64,000 nt of DNA from Aquipseudomonas guryensis (GTDB lineage: Bacteria; Pseudomonadota; Gammaproteobacteria; Pseudomonadales; Pseudomonadaceae). The notes beneath the pieces were generated by a model, which saw nothing but the letters and a program-made list of their open reading frames with translations, was not told the origin of the DNA and did not search any database. The stretch covers positions 434,001 through 498,000 of the forward strand of contig NZ_JACJFN010000002.1 in the NCBI RefSeq assembly GCF_014164785.1, written 5' to 3'. Below are positions 36,366 to 44,137 of this stretch, in pieces. The position numbers were made by a program, and so were the translations under genes. Each line of letters begins with the position of its first letter. Position 1 is the stretch's first letter.

Positions 36366-37316
36366 ATGCTGAGTAGAACTGCCTCCGATCTGTACTGGAT
36401 GTCGCGCTACCTGGAGCGCGCCGAGAACCTCGCGCGCATGCTCGACGTCAGCTATTCGCTGTCGCTGATGCCGCAGGACGGCCGTGGCGACGGCATCGAC
36501 GAACTGGCCATGCCGCTGTTGATCACCGGCACCCTGGACGACTACCTGGAACGCCACGGCGAGATGCACGCCGAGCGCATGCTGCACTTCTTCGCTCTGG
36601 ATGCAGACAACCCGGCGAGCATCTACTGCTGCCTGCAGGCCGCGCGTACCAACGCCCACGCCGTGCGCGGACGCATCACCGCCGACATGTGGGAGAACAT
36701 CAACGCCACCTGGCTGGAGATGCGCGGCATCGCCGCCCAGGGCCTGGGGCGCTACGGCATCAGCCGTTTCTGCGAGTGGGTCAAGGAGCGCTCGCACCTG
36801 TTCCGCGGCGCCACTTTCGGCACCATCATGCGCGGCGAGGCGTATCGCTTCATCCGCCTGGGTACCTTCCTCGAGCGCGCCGACAACACCTTGCGCCTGC
36901 TCGACGCACGCTACGAGATGCTGGGCGAGGAGGCCGATGCGGTCAGCGACACCTCGGCGCGCGGCTACTACCAATGGAGCGCGCTGCTGCGTGCGCTGTC
37001 CTCCTTCGAGGCCTTCACCGAGATCTACCGCGGCTCACCGCGCACCCGCAAGATCGCCGAACTGTTGCTGCTGCGTCCGGACGTACCGCGTTCGCTGCGC
37101 TCGTGCATGGAAGAACTCAACCTGATGCTTTCCGGCCTGCCCGGCGAGAACGGCCGCCCGGCCCAGCGCATGGCCGCCGAGCTCGACGCGCGCCTGCGCT
37201 ACACCAGCATTGACGAGGTCCTCGATGAGGGCCTGCATGTCTGGCTTACCGATTTCATCCTGCTCGTCCGGCAGTTGGGCAGCTCCATCCACACGTCCTA
37301 TCTGGAGGTCGTATGA
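36366..37316 (+). CDS. Alpha-E domain protein
   Basis: This 316-residue, almost all-helical protein starts MLSRTASDLYWMSRYLERAENLARMLDV, the signature opening of the alpha-E (DUF403) family. It contains the inner repeat FIRLGTFLERADNTLRLLDARYEML. It nearly always accompanies the ATP-grasp and transglutaminase genes found here on either side. Biochemical role unknown. It overlaps the next gene by 4 bases (ATGA). Confidence 0.93.
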   Translation: MLSRTASDLYWMSRYLERAENLARMLDVSYSLSLMPQDGRGDGIDELAMPLLITGTLDDYLERHGEMHAERMLHFFALDADNPASIYCCLQAARTNAHAVRGRITADMWENINATWLEMRGIAAQGLGRYGISRFCEWVKERSHLFRGATFGTIMRGEAYRFIRLGTFLERADNTLRLLDARYEMLGEEADAVSDTSARGYYQWSALLRALSSFEAFTEIYRGSPRTRKIAELLLLRPDVPRSLRSCMEELNLMLSGLPGENGRPAQRMAAELDARLRYTSIDEVLDEGLHVWLTDFILLVRQLGSSIHTSYLEVV

Positions 37317-38107
37317 GACTCTCGATCCGTCACGACACCACCTACAACTACGATGACCAGGTGCGTTCCAGCATCCAGTACCTGCGCCTGACGCCGCAGG
37401 AGAGCGTGCGCCAGCACGTGCTCAGCTGGCAGCTCGACCTGCCGCGCGCAGTGCGTGCCCAGCGCGACCCGCACGGCAACATCCTGCATGTACTGACCCT
37501 CGATGAACCGCACGAAGCCCTGGTGATCGGTGCCCGCGGCCAGGTCGAGATCGACGAACACTGCGAATCCGAAGGCGACAACCACTCGGCTCTGCCATAC
37601 CTGCGCTTCACCAGCCTGACCCAGCCGGACGACGCCCTGTACGACTTCGCCCAGGCCAGCAGCGCCGGTCGCCGCGATCGCGACAGCCTGATCAGCCTGA
37701 TGCACGGCCTGCACGAGCAGATGCCCTATACCCCCGGCGCCACCAAGGTCGACAGCACCGCTGCCGAAGCCTTCGCCGGCCGCGCCGGGGTCTGTCAGGA
37801 CCACACCCATGCCTTCCTTGCCTGCGCCCGCAGCCTGGGCGTGCCGGCGCGTTACGTGTCGGGCTACCTGTTCACCGAAGACAGCGGCCACCTGGCCAGC
37901 CACGCCTGGGCCGAAGCTTGGCTGGATGACGCCTGGTACAGCTTCGACGTGACCAACCAGCTGTCCCGGCCGGAACGTCACCTCAAACTGGCCGTCGGCC
38001 TGGACTACCTCGACGCCTGCCCGGTACGCGGCATGCGCCGTGGTGGTGGTGGCGAGCAGATGCATGCACGGGTCAAGGTTTCGCCGTTGCTGCAGGTGCA
38101 GCAGTAG
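37313..38107 (+). CDS. Transglutaminase-like cysteine protease family protein
   Basis: This 264-residue protein has an N-terminal bacterial transglutaminase-like beta domain (MRLSIRHDTTYNYDDQVRSSIQYLRL) and a catalytic core. The triad is Cys161 (GVCQDHTHAF), His197 (SHAWAEAW) and Asp212 (YSFDVTN). There is no signal peptide, so it acts in the cytoplasm. With the ATP-grasp and alpha-E proteins it may make and trim, or ligate, a small peptide (inference from family context). Third gene of the sigma-54 operon. Confidence 0.93.
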   Translation: MRLSIRHDTTYNYDDQVRSSIQYLRLTPQESVRQHVLSWQLDLPRAVRAQRDPHGNILHVLTLDEPHEALVIGARGQVEIDEHCESEGDNHSALPYLRFTSLTQPDDALYDFAQASSAGRRDRDSLISLMHGLHEQMPYTPGATKVDSTAAEAFAGRAGVCQDHTHAFLACARSLGVPARYVSGYLFTEDSGHLASHAWAEAWLDDAWYSFDVTNQLSRPERHLKLAVGLDYLDACPVRGMRRGGGGEQMHARVKVSPLLQVQQ

Positions 38108-38191
38108 TCGTCAGCGAGGCACGTTTGGCAGCAGTGCTCTGCTAGCGGGGTGCTGCAACACTGAGTGGGCGAAGGGGGCAGGGGAGTGTTG

Positions 38192-38677
38192 CTAATCCGC
38201 CCGTAGAGGGCGCACCGGTGCGCCATGGACAACCCCCAGGCTCTGGATGCCCGTCAGGTCCGAGAATGAGTACTGGCCGGAAAAACCGCTCGGGGTGATC
38301 CGGCCTTGAATCTCTATGTAGACGTCACAGAAATTCGCTGTGAGGTTGAGGGTCAGCACGCTGCCTTGCACGTGATAGGCCGCCTCATCCGGCGTAAATC
38401 CAGGGCTGGGTTGCGTTTGTTGGTCGAGTAGGACGACCTTCTTCCAATTACCGGGCGTGCACGTGTCAGCAGGCTCGTCTGTGAATCTGAGCGTGACCGA
38501 TCTGAGCCGGTGGCCATTCAAGTCGGAAACCACGAACGCCCACGGCTTGGCAGCCCATGAGGCAAACTCCTGTTGGTTTTTCCCGGCGGGGTAATCAGCC
38601 GCGGGCCCGACTGAGCCTGGGGTGGGCGCGCAGCCTGCAAGTGTCAGCAGCACAAAAGGTGATACGAGAGCCTTCAT
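38192..38677 (-). CDS. Lipoprotein of unknown function
   Basis: This 161-residue protein starts at 38677 (MKALVSPFVLLTLAGC), with lipobox LAGC and lipidated Cys16. The mature protein is predicted beta-rich and has cysteines in DTCTPGNW and NFCDVYIE that may pair. I do not recognise the family. It lies between core genes and the kinase-like gene at the start of a block with weaker codon bias, and may be a recent acquisition. Confidence 0.7.
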   Translation of the reverse strand: MKALVSPFVLLTLAGCAPTPGSVGPAADYPAGKNQQEFASWAAKPWAFVVSDLNGHRLRSVTLRFTDEPADTCTPGNWKKVVLLDQQTQPSPGFTPDEAAYHVQGSVLTLNLTANFCDVYIEIQGRITPSGFSGQYSFSDLTGIQSLGVVHGAPVRPLRAD

Positions 38678-38724
38678 GGATGAAGCTAGGATGTATTGGC
38701 TGCCGGCCCGTTTCTCCCTGGGTT

Positions 38725-39231
38725 TCATTTAGCATCCAGCCGCGAGAGGAGCGCCGTGACCAGCGCTTCTGGTGGGGCTGATACATCAAGCTCCTCTCCT
38801 AGGCCGCTATTGGCGCGGGCATACAGAGCTTCACGCTCCTCCATGACGGTGTGCCGTTCAAACGCCTGCTCATCAAGAGCGCGCGCACTCTGGCGTACTT
38901 CAATTCGCCGAAGGTTCTCTTGCAGCGGCAGTGTGAGCAGAAAGGAGCGGATATCCGCTTCTATATGGCTGAGTCTGCGACACAAATCGTCGAGATCATC
39001 CGGCGTGCGCCAGATATGGTTGATCACAAAGTTTCGATAGCCGTGACTCTTGTGATGTTCGATCAAGAAAGACAGTGCCGTATGCAGGTATTCCACTTCG
39101 TTGGGCGGCGGCGGGTTCATGGCTATTACATGATCACCATCCAGCATTACACAGTGGTCTATTTCCTCCATGAGTGCTTCGGCGAGTGTTGATTTTCCTA
39201 TTCCCAGTGGGCCGTTGAGGATAATGATCAT
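38725..39231 (-). CDS. P-loop NTPase, small-molecule kinase-like
   Basis: This 168-residue protein has Walker A GPLGIGKST at 7-15 and a short kinase-like core (DHCVMLDGDHVIAMNPPPP..). Such AAA_33/zeta-like proteins phosphorylate nucleotides, antibiotics or other small molecules. The substrate cannot be inferred here. Codon use is less GC-biased than in flanking core genes, and it may belong to the accessory block to its right. I see no attC site at either end. Confidence 0.75.
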   Translation of the reverse strand: MIIILNGPLGIGKSTLAEALMEEIDHCVMLDGDHVIAMNPPPPNEVEYLHTALSFLIEHHKSHGYRNFVINHIWRTPDDLDDLCRRLSHIEADIRSFLLTLPLQENLRRIEVRQSARALDEQAFERHTVMEEREALYARANSGLGEELDVSAPPEALVTALLSRLDAK

Positions 39232-39492
39232 GCTGTGTCCTTAGTCCGTCTGTGCAAGTAAAGATGCCTGGACGCTAACCGCCCAGTCCAATTGCCAGTC
39301 ATATCCTCAACGCTCTATCGCTAGATTTTCAGAAAGTTTGCCCGCTGTCCGGGTTGGTGCAATAGCCTGGCTCTGTAAAGCAGCGAATGACTATGTCAGA
39401 TTTTCTTGCGCTCAGCCCCTCTGCGTACATTGGATAAACCGCAGCGAAGGAGGTGAGTCGTTTCGGTGTTTCGGCATCCTCCTATCTCCTGA
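39232..39492. other. Non-coding stretch left of the cassette block
   Basis: No gene is supported here on either strand. The sequence is of mixed composition, with several stop codons in every frame. I see no complete attC, transposase remnant or RNA gene. Confidence 0.5.
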
Positions 39493-39525
39493 TGCGCTCA
39501 GGGCCTAGCGCACTTCGCTAGGCGT
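39493..39525. terminator. Double hairpin at the end of the B-box gene
   Basis: GCCTAGCG / CGCTAGGC with a 5-base loop overlaps the gene's stop. Next to it CCTGA / TCAGG flanks TGCGC. This may be a rho-independent-like end without a T-run, or a collapsed recombination site. The first bases on the minus strand, GCCTAGC, are one base off an attC R'' box (RYYYAAC). Confidence 0.4.
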
Positions 39526-39886
39526 CATAGTTGGTGGTGATTTTCTTAAAGTACTTTGTGTTGTAGATGATAATTGCCAAGCCGAAAGTGAAAAATCCGG
39601 CGCCTAAAACTATTAAGAAATTACTGCTGCTGCTTTGAATTCCGAAAATTATAAAGGCAAGTCCGGTAAATATATTAAAGATAGGGCCGAACAAGGAAGC
39701 TGTAGGTGAGGATGAGTAAGCTTTCTTGGTATTTTGCAGAAGACTGTTAAGGTGAGTGACTTCTGCTTCATGCACACCCTTGCAGGCAAGTCCGTCCTTT
39801 AAGTCTGTGCAGCAATCAACGCATAGGGCGCGCTGACAGTGTTTGCAGATTCCGATTGCTTCTTTGGGGTGATTAAAGCACTGCAT
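39518..39886 (-). CDS. B-box zinc-finger membrane protein, likely cassette gene
   Basis: This 122-residue protein starts at 39886 (MQCFNHPKEAIGICKHCQRALCVDCC). The N-terminal Cys/His cluster (C3, H6, C14, C17, C22, C25, C26, then C36 and H39) fits a B-box-type zinc site. Two TM helices follow (about 64-83 and 90-112). The coding sequence is clearly AT-richer than the core genome. It lies downstream of an attC-like site in the same orientation as two cassette genes. Function unknown. Confidence 0.8.
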   Translation of the reverse strand: MQCFNHPKEAIGICKHCQRALCVDCCTDLKDGLACKGVHEAEVTHLNSLLQNTKKAYSSSPTASLFGPIFNIFTGLAFIIFGIQSSSSNFLIVLGAGFFTFGLAIIIYNTKYFKKITTNYDA

Positions 39887-39899
39887 GGTTCTTCCTTGA

Positions 39900-39975
39900 T
39901 GTTTGATGATTAAGTTGATGTGCCGGCTTGGCGATCCCGGCGAGTAGAGTGAGCGCTTTGAGCGCATAGTTAGGT
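39900..39975 (-). other. attC-like recombination site, degenerate right half
   Basis: Read on the minus strand, it opens with R'' ACCTAAC (39975-39969), then TATGC and GCTCAAAGCGCTCACTC. That last stretch is nearly the same as the matching part of the attC at 40393-40467. An imperfect inner stem (CCGGGATC..AAGCCGG) follows. The expected R' GTTRRRY is not recognisable. It begins 10 bases after the stop of the upstream cassette gene. Confidence 0.6.
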
Positions 39976-39985
39976 GTGATCTGGA

Positions 39986-40384
39986 CTAACATCCACCGCT
40001 ATGAAATAGGCCGCACGCGGTGTTGATAACAACAAAGCCCCCGAGATACCAAAGCCCGATAGCGCCAATGACTCCGCATGAGGCAGCAATCGGAAGCGAG
40101 AGCCTACTGCGATGCGACAAGAAACCCAGCGAGATGAAGAAGGCTGCGAGCGGCAACCCAACTATGATGAGCCTAGAATCACCAAAACCATACAGGACAT
40201 CGATGCTAAGGGTTCCAATGACGAGGAGTTGGAACGCAAGAAGCGCGACCCCCATGGCGAGCGCTGTTGCCGAGATTGCCCTGTGCATTCTCTTTCGGAT
40301 AGAGGGTACGACGCCTACGGCAATAAGCAGCACAATAGGTACTGTGGCCAGCAAGAACGCCGCGAGGGGGCTTGCGAAGAGCAT
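39986..40384 (-). CDS. Four-TM membrane protein of unknown function, cassette gene
   Basis: This 132-residue protein is mostly hydrophobic, with about four TM helices (near 5-27, 36-60, 71-88 and 99-122) and a small Arg-rich loop (RKRMHR). It begins 8 bases after the R' box of an attC and ends 10 bases before the R'' box of the next, which is the compact layout of an integron cassette. No recognised family. Confidence 0.8.
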   Translation of the reverse strand: MLFASPLAAFLLATVPIVLLIAVGVVPSIRKRMHRAISATALAMGVALLAFQLLVIGTLSIDVLYGFGDSRLIIVGLPLAAFFISLGFLSHRSRLSLPIAASCGVIGAIGLWYLGGFVVINTACGLFHSGGC

Positions 40385-40392
40385 GAATGGAC

Positions 40393-40467
40393 ACCTAACA
40401 CTTTGTTAAGGGGCCGGTTTTAGCCGGTCCCTGTGAGCGAGTGGGCGCTTTGAACGCATTGTTAGAT
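40393..40467 (-). other. attC recombination site (integron cassette)
   Basis: On the minus strand the 75 bases read R'' ATCTAAC, spacer AATGC, L'' GTTCAAAG, an imperfect inner stem-loop (GACCGGCTAAAACCGGCC), L' CTTAAC, spacer AAAGT and R' GTTAGGT. R'' fits RYYYAAC and R' fits GTTRRRY. The outer boxes are complementary with one mismatch. The stop codon (TAA) of the upstream gene lies inside R'', as is common in cassettes. Confidence 0.85.
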
Positions 40468-40779
40468 ACCGTAATCACGCTCAACTCTTGAAATTCTTAC
40501 CTTGAAAGATGAATACCACTTCTCGTGGCCGGTTTTCTGGGCCTCTTGGTGCTCAATATTGAGTTTCCAATTTCTTATGGATTCTAGGTCTGACCAGTAC
40601 GATACAGTTATGCCTAGATCTTCTCTTGCAGACTCTACTCCCAAGTACCCAGGCTGCTCGCTTGCTAGCATAAGCATGTTGGATGCTGTTTCAGAATAGC
40701 CATTGTCGCCCTCAGTTCGTAGCGATGTAAAAATTACAGCGTAATATGGTGGTTCTGGAGTTTTTGCTATGGTCGACAC
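40462..40779 (-). CDS. Antibiotic-biosynthesis-monooxygenase (ABM) domain protein, cassette gene
   Basis: This 105-residue protein is of the ABM/EthD-like dimeric ferredoxin-like fold (YYAVIFTSLRTEGDNGYSETA..EQPGYLGVESAREDLGITVSYW). I chose the GTG at 40779 because AGGAAA lies about 5 bases upstream and family members start here. An ATG at 40830 would add 17 residues overlapping the cassette boundary. Its TAA stop is within the attC R'' box. ABM proteins of this sort are frequent cassette cargo. Substrate unknown. Confidence 0.85.
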   Translation of the reverse strand: MSTIAKTPEPPYYAVIFTSLRTEGDNGYSETASNMLMLASEQPGYLGVESAREDLGITVSYWSDLESIRNWKLNIEHQEAQKTGHEKWYSSFKVRISRVERDYGI

Positions 40780-40827
40780 GATGCTTTCCTGAAGGTAGTT
40801 AACTAAAGTTAGGTGGCATTGCTGTCG

Positions 40828-40834
40828 CATAACA
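40828..40834 (-). other. Possible cassette boundary (R'-like GTTATGC)
   Basis: On the minus strand GTTATGC lies about 50 bases upstream of the ABM start. It differs from GTTRRRY at one position, though GTTAT- junctions do occur. It may mark the upstream end of the cassette. No full attC or attI is visible beyond it. Confidence 0.3.
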
Positions 40835-41109
40835 TCCGATAGGGCGTCGGGTAATGTTCTTGTCTATTTTGTAACGCTCTGATTTTTCATTCCCAACTAG
40901 AGCAAATACGACAATGCGGCTGGTAATGAGCGACAGTGGCTTTCCGCCGTACACCGCAGGACAGGTTCAGGCCAGATATTTCAGATGGCGAAGGCGAGTT
41001 GTGGTGGGTTTGGGCATTCCTGGCCTCTGTCGATTTCCGTTGTTGCTGTTGCCACGCTAGCGTCTGTCGCTTGGCGGGTAAAGCCTGGGCAGGTGCTGGG
41101 CTGCTCTTC
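40835..41109. other. Intergenic stretch right of the cassette block
   Basis: These 275 bases hold no supported gene, integrase fragment or attI site. An open plus-strand frame that runs into the cytochrome gene is antisense shadow. This is where an integron integrase would be expected if the platform were complete. Confidence 0.5.
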
Positions 41110-41928
41110 CTAGTGTTCGGTTTTGCGCGTGGACATGTGGCGCAGGTAACCAATCAGTTGCTCGAGCTGGCTGTCGCTGATAACGCTTTCGCTGAAAGCC
41201 GGCATTCGCCCTTGAGGCCAGCGCCGCAGGCTCTGCGGATCACGAATGTACTGCCGCAAAAAATCCCCTGCGAAATACTCCGTTGGGTTATGCGGAATAT
41301 TCAGATCGGGCCCGAACTGCGAATCCCCCGCACCATTCAGGCGGTGGCAGGCCAGGCAGTTTTTCTGGAACTGGGCGAAGCCGGCCTGCACATCGCCATT
41401 GGCGTTCGCTGCGGGGAGCAGGGCAGGGAAGCGTTTGGCGACTGCTTCCAGCAGGCGGATGCGGGAAACCTGGAACGGCCACTGTTCCGGCCCGATCTGC
41501 GCCGCTTCAGGGTTTTGCCAGACCAGGTAGAACGGCCCCGCGCTGGGTTTGCCTTCGGCCAGTGCAGGCCAGGGTTGTTGTGGGTCTTCGATGGCCAGCC
41601 AGGCGCGCGCGCCTTTGGTCGCCAGCAATGGCGCGGCTGGCAGTTCGGCAGCAAAACCGTCGAGGGCCACTGCCTGCAAGTGGTCGCCTGGGGCTACGCC
41701 CTCCAGCAGTACCACCAGGGGAATGGCGCGGTACTGCATGTCGCGCTTGTAGGCCACGTCGGCGCTGATGCTGATGGTTTCGGTCTGGGGGTGGCTGAGC
41801 AGGCTGCTGCTGTTCCAGGTGCGCGTTCCGCTAGGCAGTTCTATGTGCAGTTCGGCGGCATGCGTGGTTGCAGCGTGCAGGCTGGCCAGTAATGCCAGGC
41901 TGGAAAGTGCATTCAGCAGTCGACGCAT
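41110..41928 (-). CDS. Periplasmic c-type cytochrome with N-terminal beta domain
   Basis: This 272-residue protein has a signal peptide (MRRLLNALSSLALLASLHAATTHA). An N-terminal beta-rich domain of about 150 residues resembles the molybdopterin-less sulfite-oxidase-like domains seen next to cytochromes (FYLVWQNPEAAQIGPEQWPFQV). The C-terminal cytochrome c has the haem motif Cys191-x2-Cys194-His195 (CLACH) and probable axial Met242 (GRMPAF). It overlaps the upstream rhodanese gene by 16 bases, so the two form an operon. Role in periplasmic sulfur or redox chemistry is inferred. Confidence 0.88.
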   Translation of the reverse strand: MRRLLNALSSLALLASLHAATTHAAELHIELPSGTRTWNSSSLLSHPQTETISISADVAYKRDMQYRAIPLVVLLEGVAPGDHLQAVALDGFAAELPAAPLLATKGARAWLAIEDPQQPWPALAEGKPSAGPFYLVWQNPEAAQIGPEQWPFQVSRIRLLEAVAKRFPALLPAANANGDVQAGFAQFQKNCLACHRLNGAGDSQFGPDLNIPHNPTEYFAGDFLRQYIRDPQSLRRWPQGRMPAFSESVISDSQLEQLIGYLRHMSTRKTEH

Positions 41929-42293
41929 GCCGCTTCCTTATCCCGAGGCGTGGTGGCCAGTTTGAGTTGTTCATAGGCGCCGGCATTCATCACTTGCGTG
42001 TAACCCAGTGCACGCAGTTCGTCCTGGGCCTGCGATGAGCGTCGGCCGCTTCGGCAATACAGCACGACGGGGGTGTTCTTGTCTGGCACCACCGCCGCGA
42101 TGCGTGCGCCAATCTGGTCGTGGGGGATCAACTGAGCACCGGGCAGGGCGCCGCTGGCGAACTCATCGGCACTGCGCACGTCGATCAGTACGGTGTCCGG
42201 CAGGACAAGCGTGCGCAAGGCGGCGCTCTGGTCGATTTCTCCGGCCTGAGCAAACGGCAGGATCAGGGCAAGGCTGAGCAGTAGGTGGCGCAT
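41913..42293 (-). CDS. Periplasmic rhodanese-like protein
   Basis: This 126-residue protein has a signal peptide (MRHLLLSLALILPFAQA|GE) and a single rhodanese domain. The active-site loop is Cys80-R-S-G-R-R-S, and LIDVRSADEFASGALPGA is the N-terminal signature. It probably moves sulfane sulfur in the periplasm, like PspE. The start at 42293 is the ATG directly before the signal peptide. It overlaps the cytochrome gene. The C-terminal CVDC may be a second reactive thiol pair. Confidence 0.9.
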   Translation of the reverse strand: MRHLLLSLALILPFAQAGEIDQSAALRTLVLPDTVLIDVRSADEFASGALPGAQLIPHDQIGARIAAVVPDKNTPVVLYCRSGRRSSQAQDELRALGYTQVMNAGAYEQLKLATTPRDKEAACVDC

Positions 42294-42415
42294 AGGGTTC
42301 ACCTCACAGAAGCAATGAAGTGCCACGCTAGCACACCTGCTGGCACGGGTTGAGGGGGATAAGTTGTTCCGTGGCCTGAGCAGCTACGGCGTCAGGCCAC
42401 GGCAGGGAAGAATGA

Positions 42416-42511
42416 TCAACTGACCAGACGAGTCACGTTGGGCAGGATCAGGATAACGGCGGTGGCCAGGACGATCAGGGTCGCCTGCCGGTACTTGGCT
42501 TGTTTGAACAT
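42416..42511 (-). CDS. 31-residue single-TM small protein
   Basis: MFKQAKYRQATLIVL.. gives a short basic N-terminus and one hydrophobic helix (about 9-26). The Shine-Dalgarno match (AAAGGCAG, 10 bases upstream) is modest. The codon pattern is GC-rich at third positions over the whole frame. Such tiny membrane proteins are often missed. Conservation is needed to confirm it. Confidence 0.45.
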   Translation of the reverse strand: MFKQAKYRQATLIVLATAVILILPNVTRLVS

Positions 42512-42915
42512 GCTGCTACTGCCTTTCTTCTTGTTGGTGTATTGGCTTTTGTCAGCAACCAGTGGCTGGTAGACACGGGCACAACACCTTGGCTCAGACC
42601 ATAAACCACCCCGGCAAAACCCGGCGGCGGCACTTTGCCTTGATAACTCTAGGGCCCGCGTCACGTGGAGCTTAGACGACTTGGCTCCTAGCACGGCATA
42701 GGCAAAAGCCTGTAGTTATTGCATCGGCTAAACAATCGATGCGCAGGCCTGGCGCCAGAGCGCTTGCTTCAGCGCGGGTGGAATGCCTGACAATCTTTAC
42801 CGCCTGTCTGAGCCGAACGGTCAATGGCCCTGAGCGTATCGGTCATTGAGTCCGGCCCGCGTGGGGCTAAGGTTAGGCAACCCGGCTTTTGCCGCTGCCA
42901 GCTACCGAGGACGTC
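42512..42915. promoter_or_regulatory. Intergenic region upstream of the beta-oxidation pair
   Basis: These 404 bases hold no convincing gene. An inverted repeat GCATCG-N10-CGATGC lies at 42721-42742. A direct repeat of CGGTCAATG/CGGTCATTG has units starting at 42818 and 42840 (22-base spacing). These are candidate regulator sites for the downstream operon. Confidence 0.4.
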
Positions 42916-44121
42916 ATGACTGAAGCACTGATTTTCGACGCCGTGCGCACCCCGCGCGGCAAGGGCAAGAAGGACGGCGCGCTTTACAGCGTCAAGCCGG
43001 TCAGCCTGGTGGCGGGCCTGCTGCGCGCGCTGCAGGAGCGCAACGGTCTGGACACCCGCCAGGTCGATGATGTGGTGCTTGGCTGCGTGACCCCGGTGGG
43101 CGACCAAGGCGCCGACATCGCCAAAACCGCCGCGATGGTCGCCGACTGGGATGTCAGCGTCTCTGGCGTGCAGCTCAATCGCTTCTGCGCCTCGGGCCTG
43201 GAAGCGGTAAACATCGGCGCGATGAAGGTGCGCTCCGGCTTCGAGGACCTGGTGGTGGTCGGCGGCGTGGAGTCCATGTCGCGCGTGCCGATGGGTTCGG
43301 ACGGCGGCGCCTGGGTGATGGACCCGGAAACCAACATGCAGACTCACTTCACTCCGCAGGGCATCGGCGCCGACCTGATCGCCACCCTTGAAGGCTTCAG
43401 CCGCACTGACGTCGACAGCTTCGCCCTGCGCTCGCAGCAGAAGGCCGCGCGGGCCAGTGCTAATGGCTCGTTCGCCAAGTCGCTGATTCCGGTGACCGAC
43501 CAGAACGGTATCGTCATCCTCGATCACGACGAATTCATTCGCGGCGACAGCACGCTGGAAGGCCTGGGCAAGCTCAAGCCGAGCTTCGAGATGATGGGCC
43601 AGATGGGCTTCGACGCCACCGCGCTGCGCGTCTACAGCCATGTCGAGCAGATCACCCACGTACACACGCCTGGCAACAGCTCGGGCATCGTCGATGGCGC
43701 CGCGCTGATGCTGATCGGCTCCGAAGCCAAGGGCCGCGAGTTGGGCCTCAAGCCGCGAGCGCGTATCGTCGCCACCGCGGTGACCAGCACCGACCCGACC
43801 ATCATGCTCACCGGCCCGGCACCGGCCACGCGCAAGGCGCTGGCCAAGGCCGGTCTGTCGGTCGAGGACATCGACCTGTTCGAGGTCAACGAGGCTTTTG
43901 CATCCGTCGTCATGAAGTTCATGAAGGACATGGGCGTGTCCGAGGACAAGGTCAACGTCAACGGCGGTTCCATCGCCATGGGCCACCCGCTGGGCGCCAC
44001 CGGCTGCGCCATCCTCGGCACCCTGCTCGACGAGCTGGAGAAGCGCGAGCTGCGCTACGGCCTGGCCACGCTGTGCGTCGGCGGCGGCATGGGCATCGCG
44101 ACGATTATCGAAAGAGTTTGA
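42916..44121 (+). CDS. Acetyl-CoA C-acyltransferase (thiolase), PA1736/FadI-type
   Basis: This 401-residue degradative thiolase cleaves 3-ketoacyl-CoA in beta-oxidation. Active-site residues: Cys91 ([11 protein letters not shown]), His357 (GHPLGATG) and Cys387 (CVGGGMG). The start at 42916 ([18 protein letters not shown]) is the family start. It forms an operon with the hydratase/dehydrogenase gene 16 bases downstream, the arrangement of PA1736-PA1737. This is a second fadAB-like pair, since the classical fadBA operon has the reverse order. Confidence 0.94.
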   Translation: MTEALIFDAVRTPRGKGKKDGALYSVKPVSLVAGLLRALQERNGLDTRQVDDVVLGCVTPVGDQGADIAKTAAMVADWDVSVSGVQLNRFCASGLEAVNIGAMKVRSGFEDLVVVGGVESMSRVPMGSDGGAWVMDPETNMQTHFTPQGIGADLIATLEGFSRTDVDSFALRSQQKAARASANGSFAKSLIPVTDQNGIVILDHDEFIRGDSTLEGLGKLKPSFEMMGQMGFDATALRVYSHVEQITHVHTPGNSSGIVDGAALMLIGSEAKGRELGLKPRARIVATAVTSTDPTIMLTGPAPATRKALAKAGLSVEDIDLFEVNEAFASVVMKFMKDMGVSEDKVNVNGGSIAMGHPLGATGCAILGTLLDELEKRELRYGLATLCVGGGMGIATIIERV

Positions 44122-44137
44122 GGCGGAGATAAGAAAA

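Noticed and set aside
40835-41109. Integron integrase or attI next to the cassettes
   Set aside because: No frame with tyrosine recombinase motifs and no attI-like box was found in this interval.
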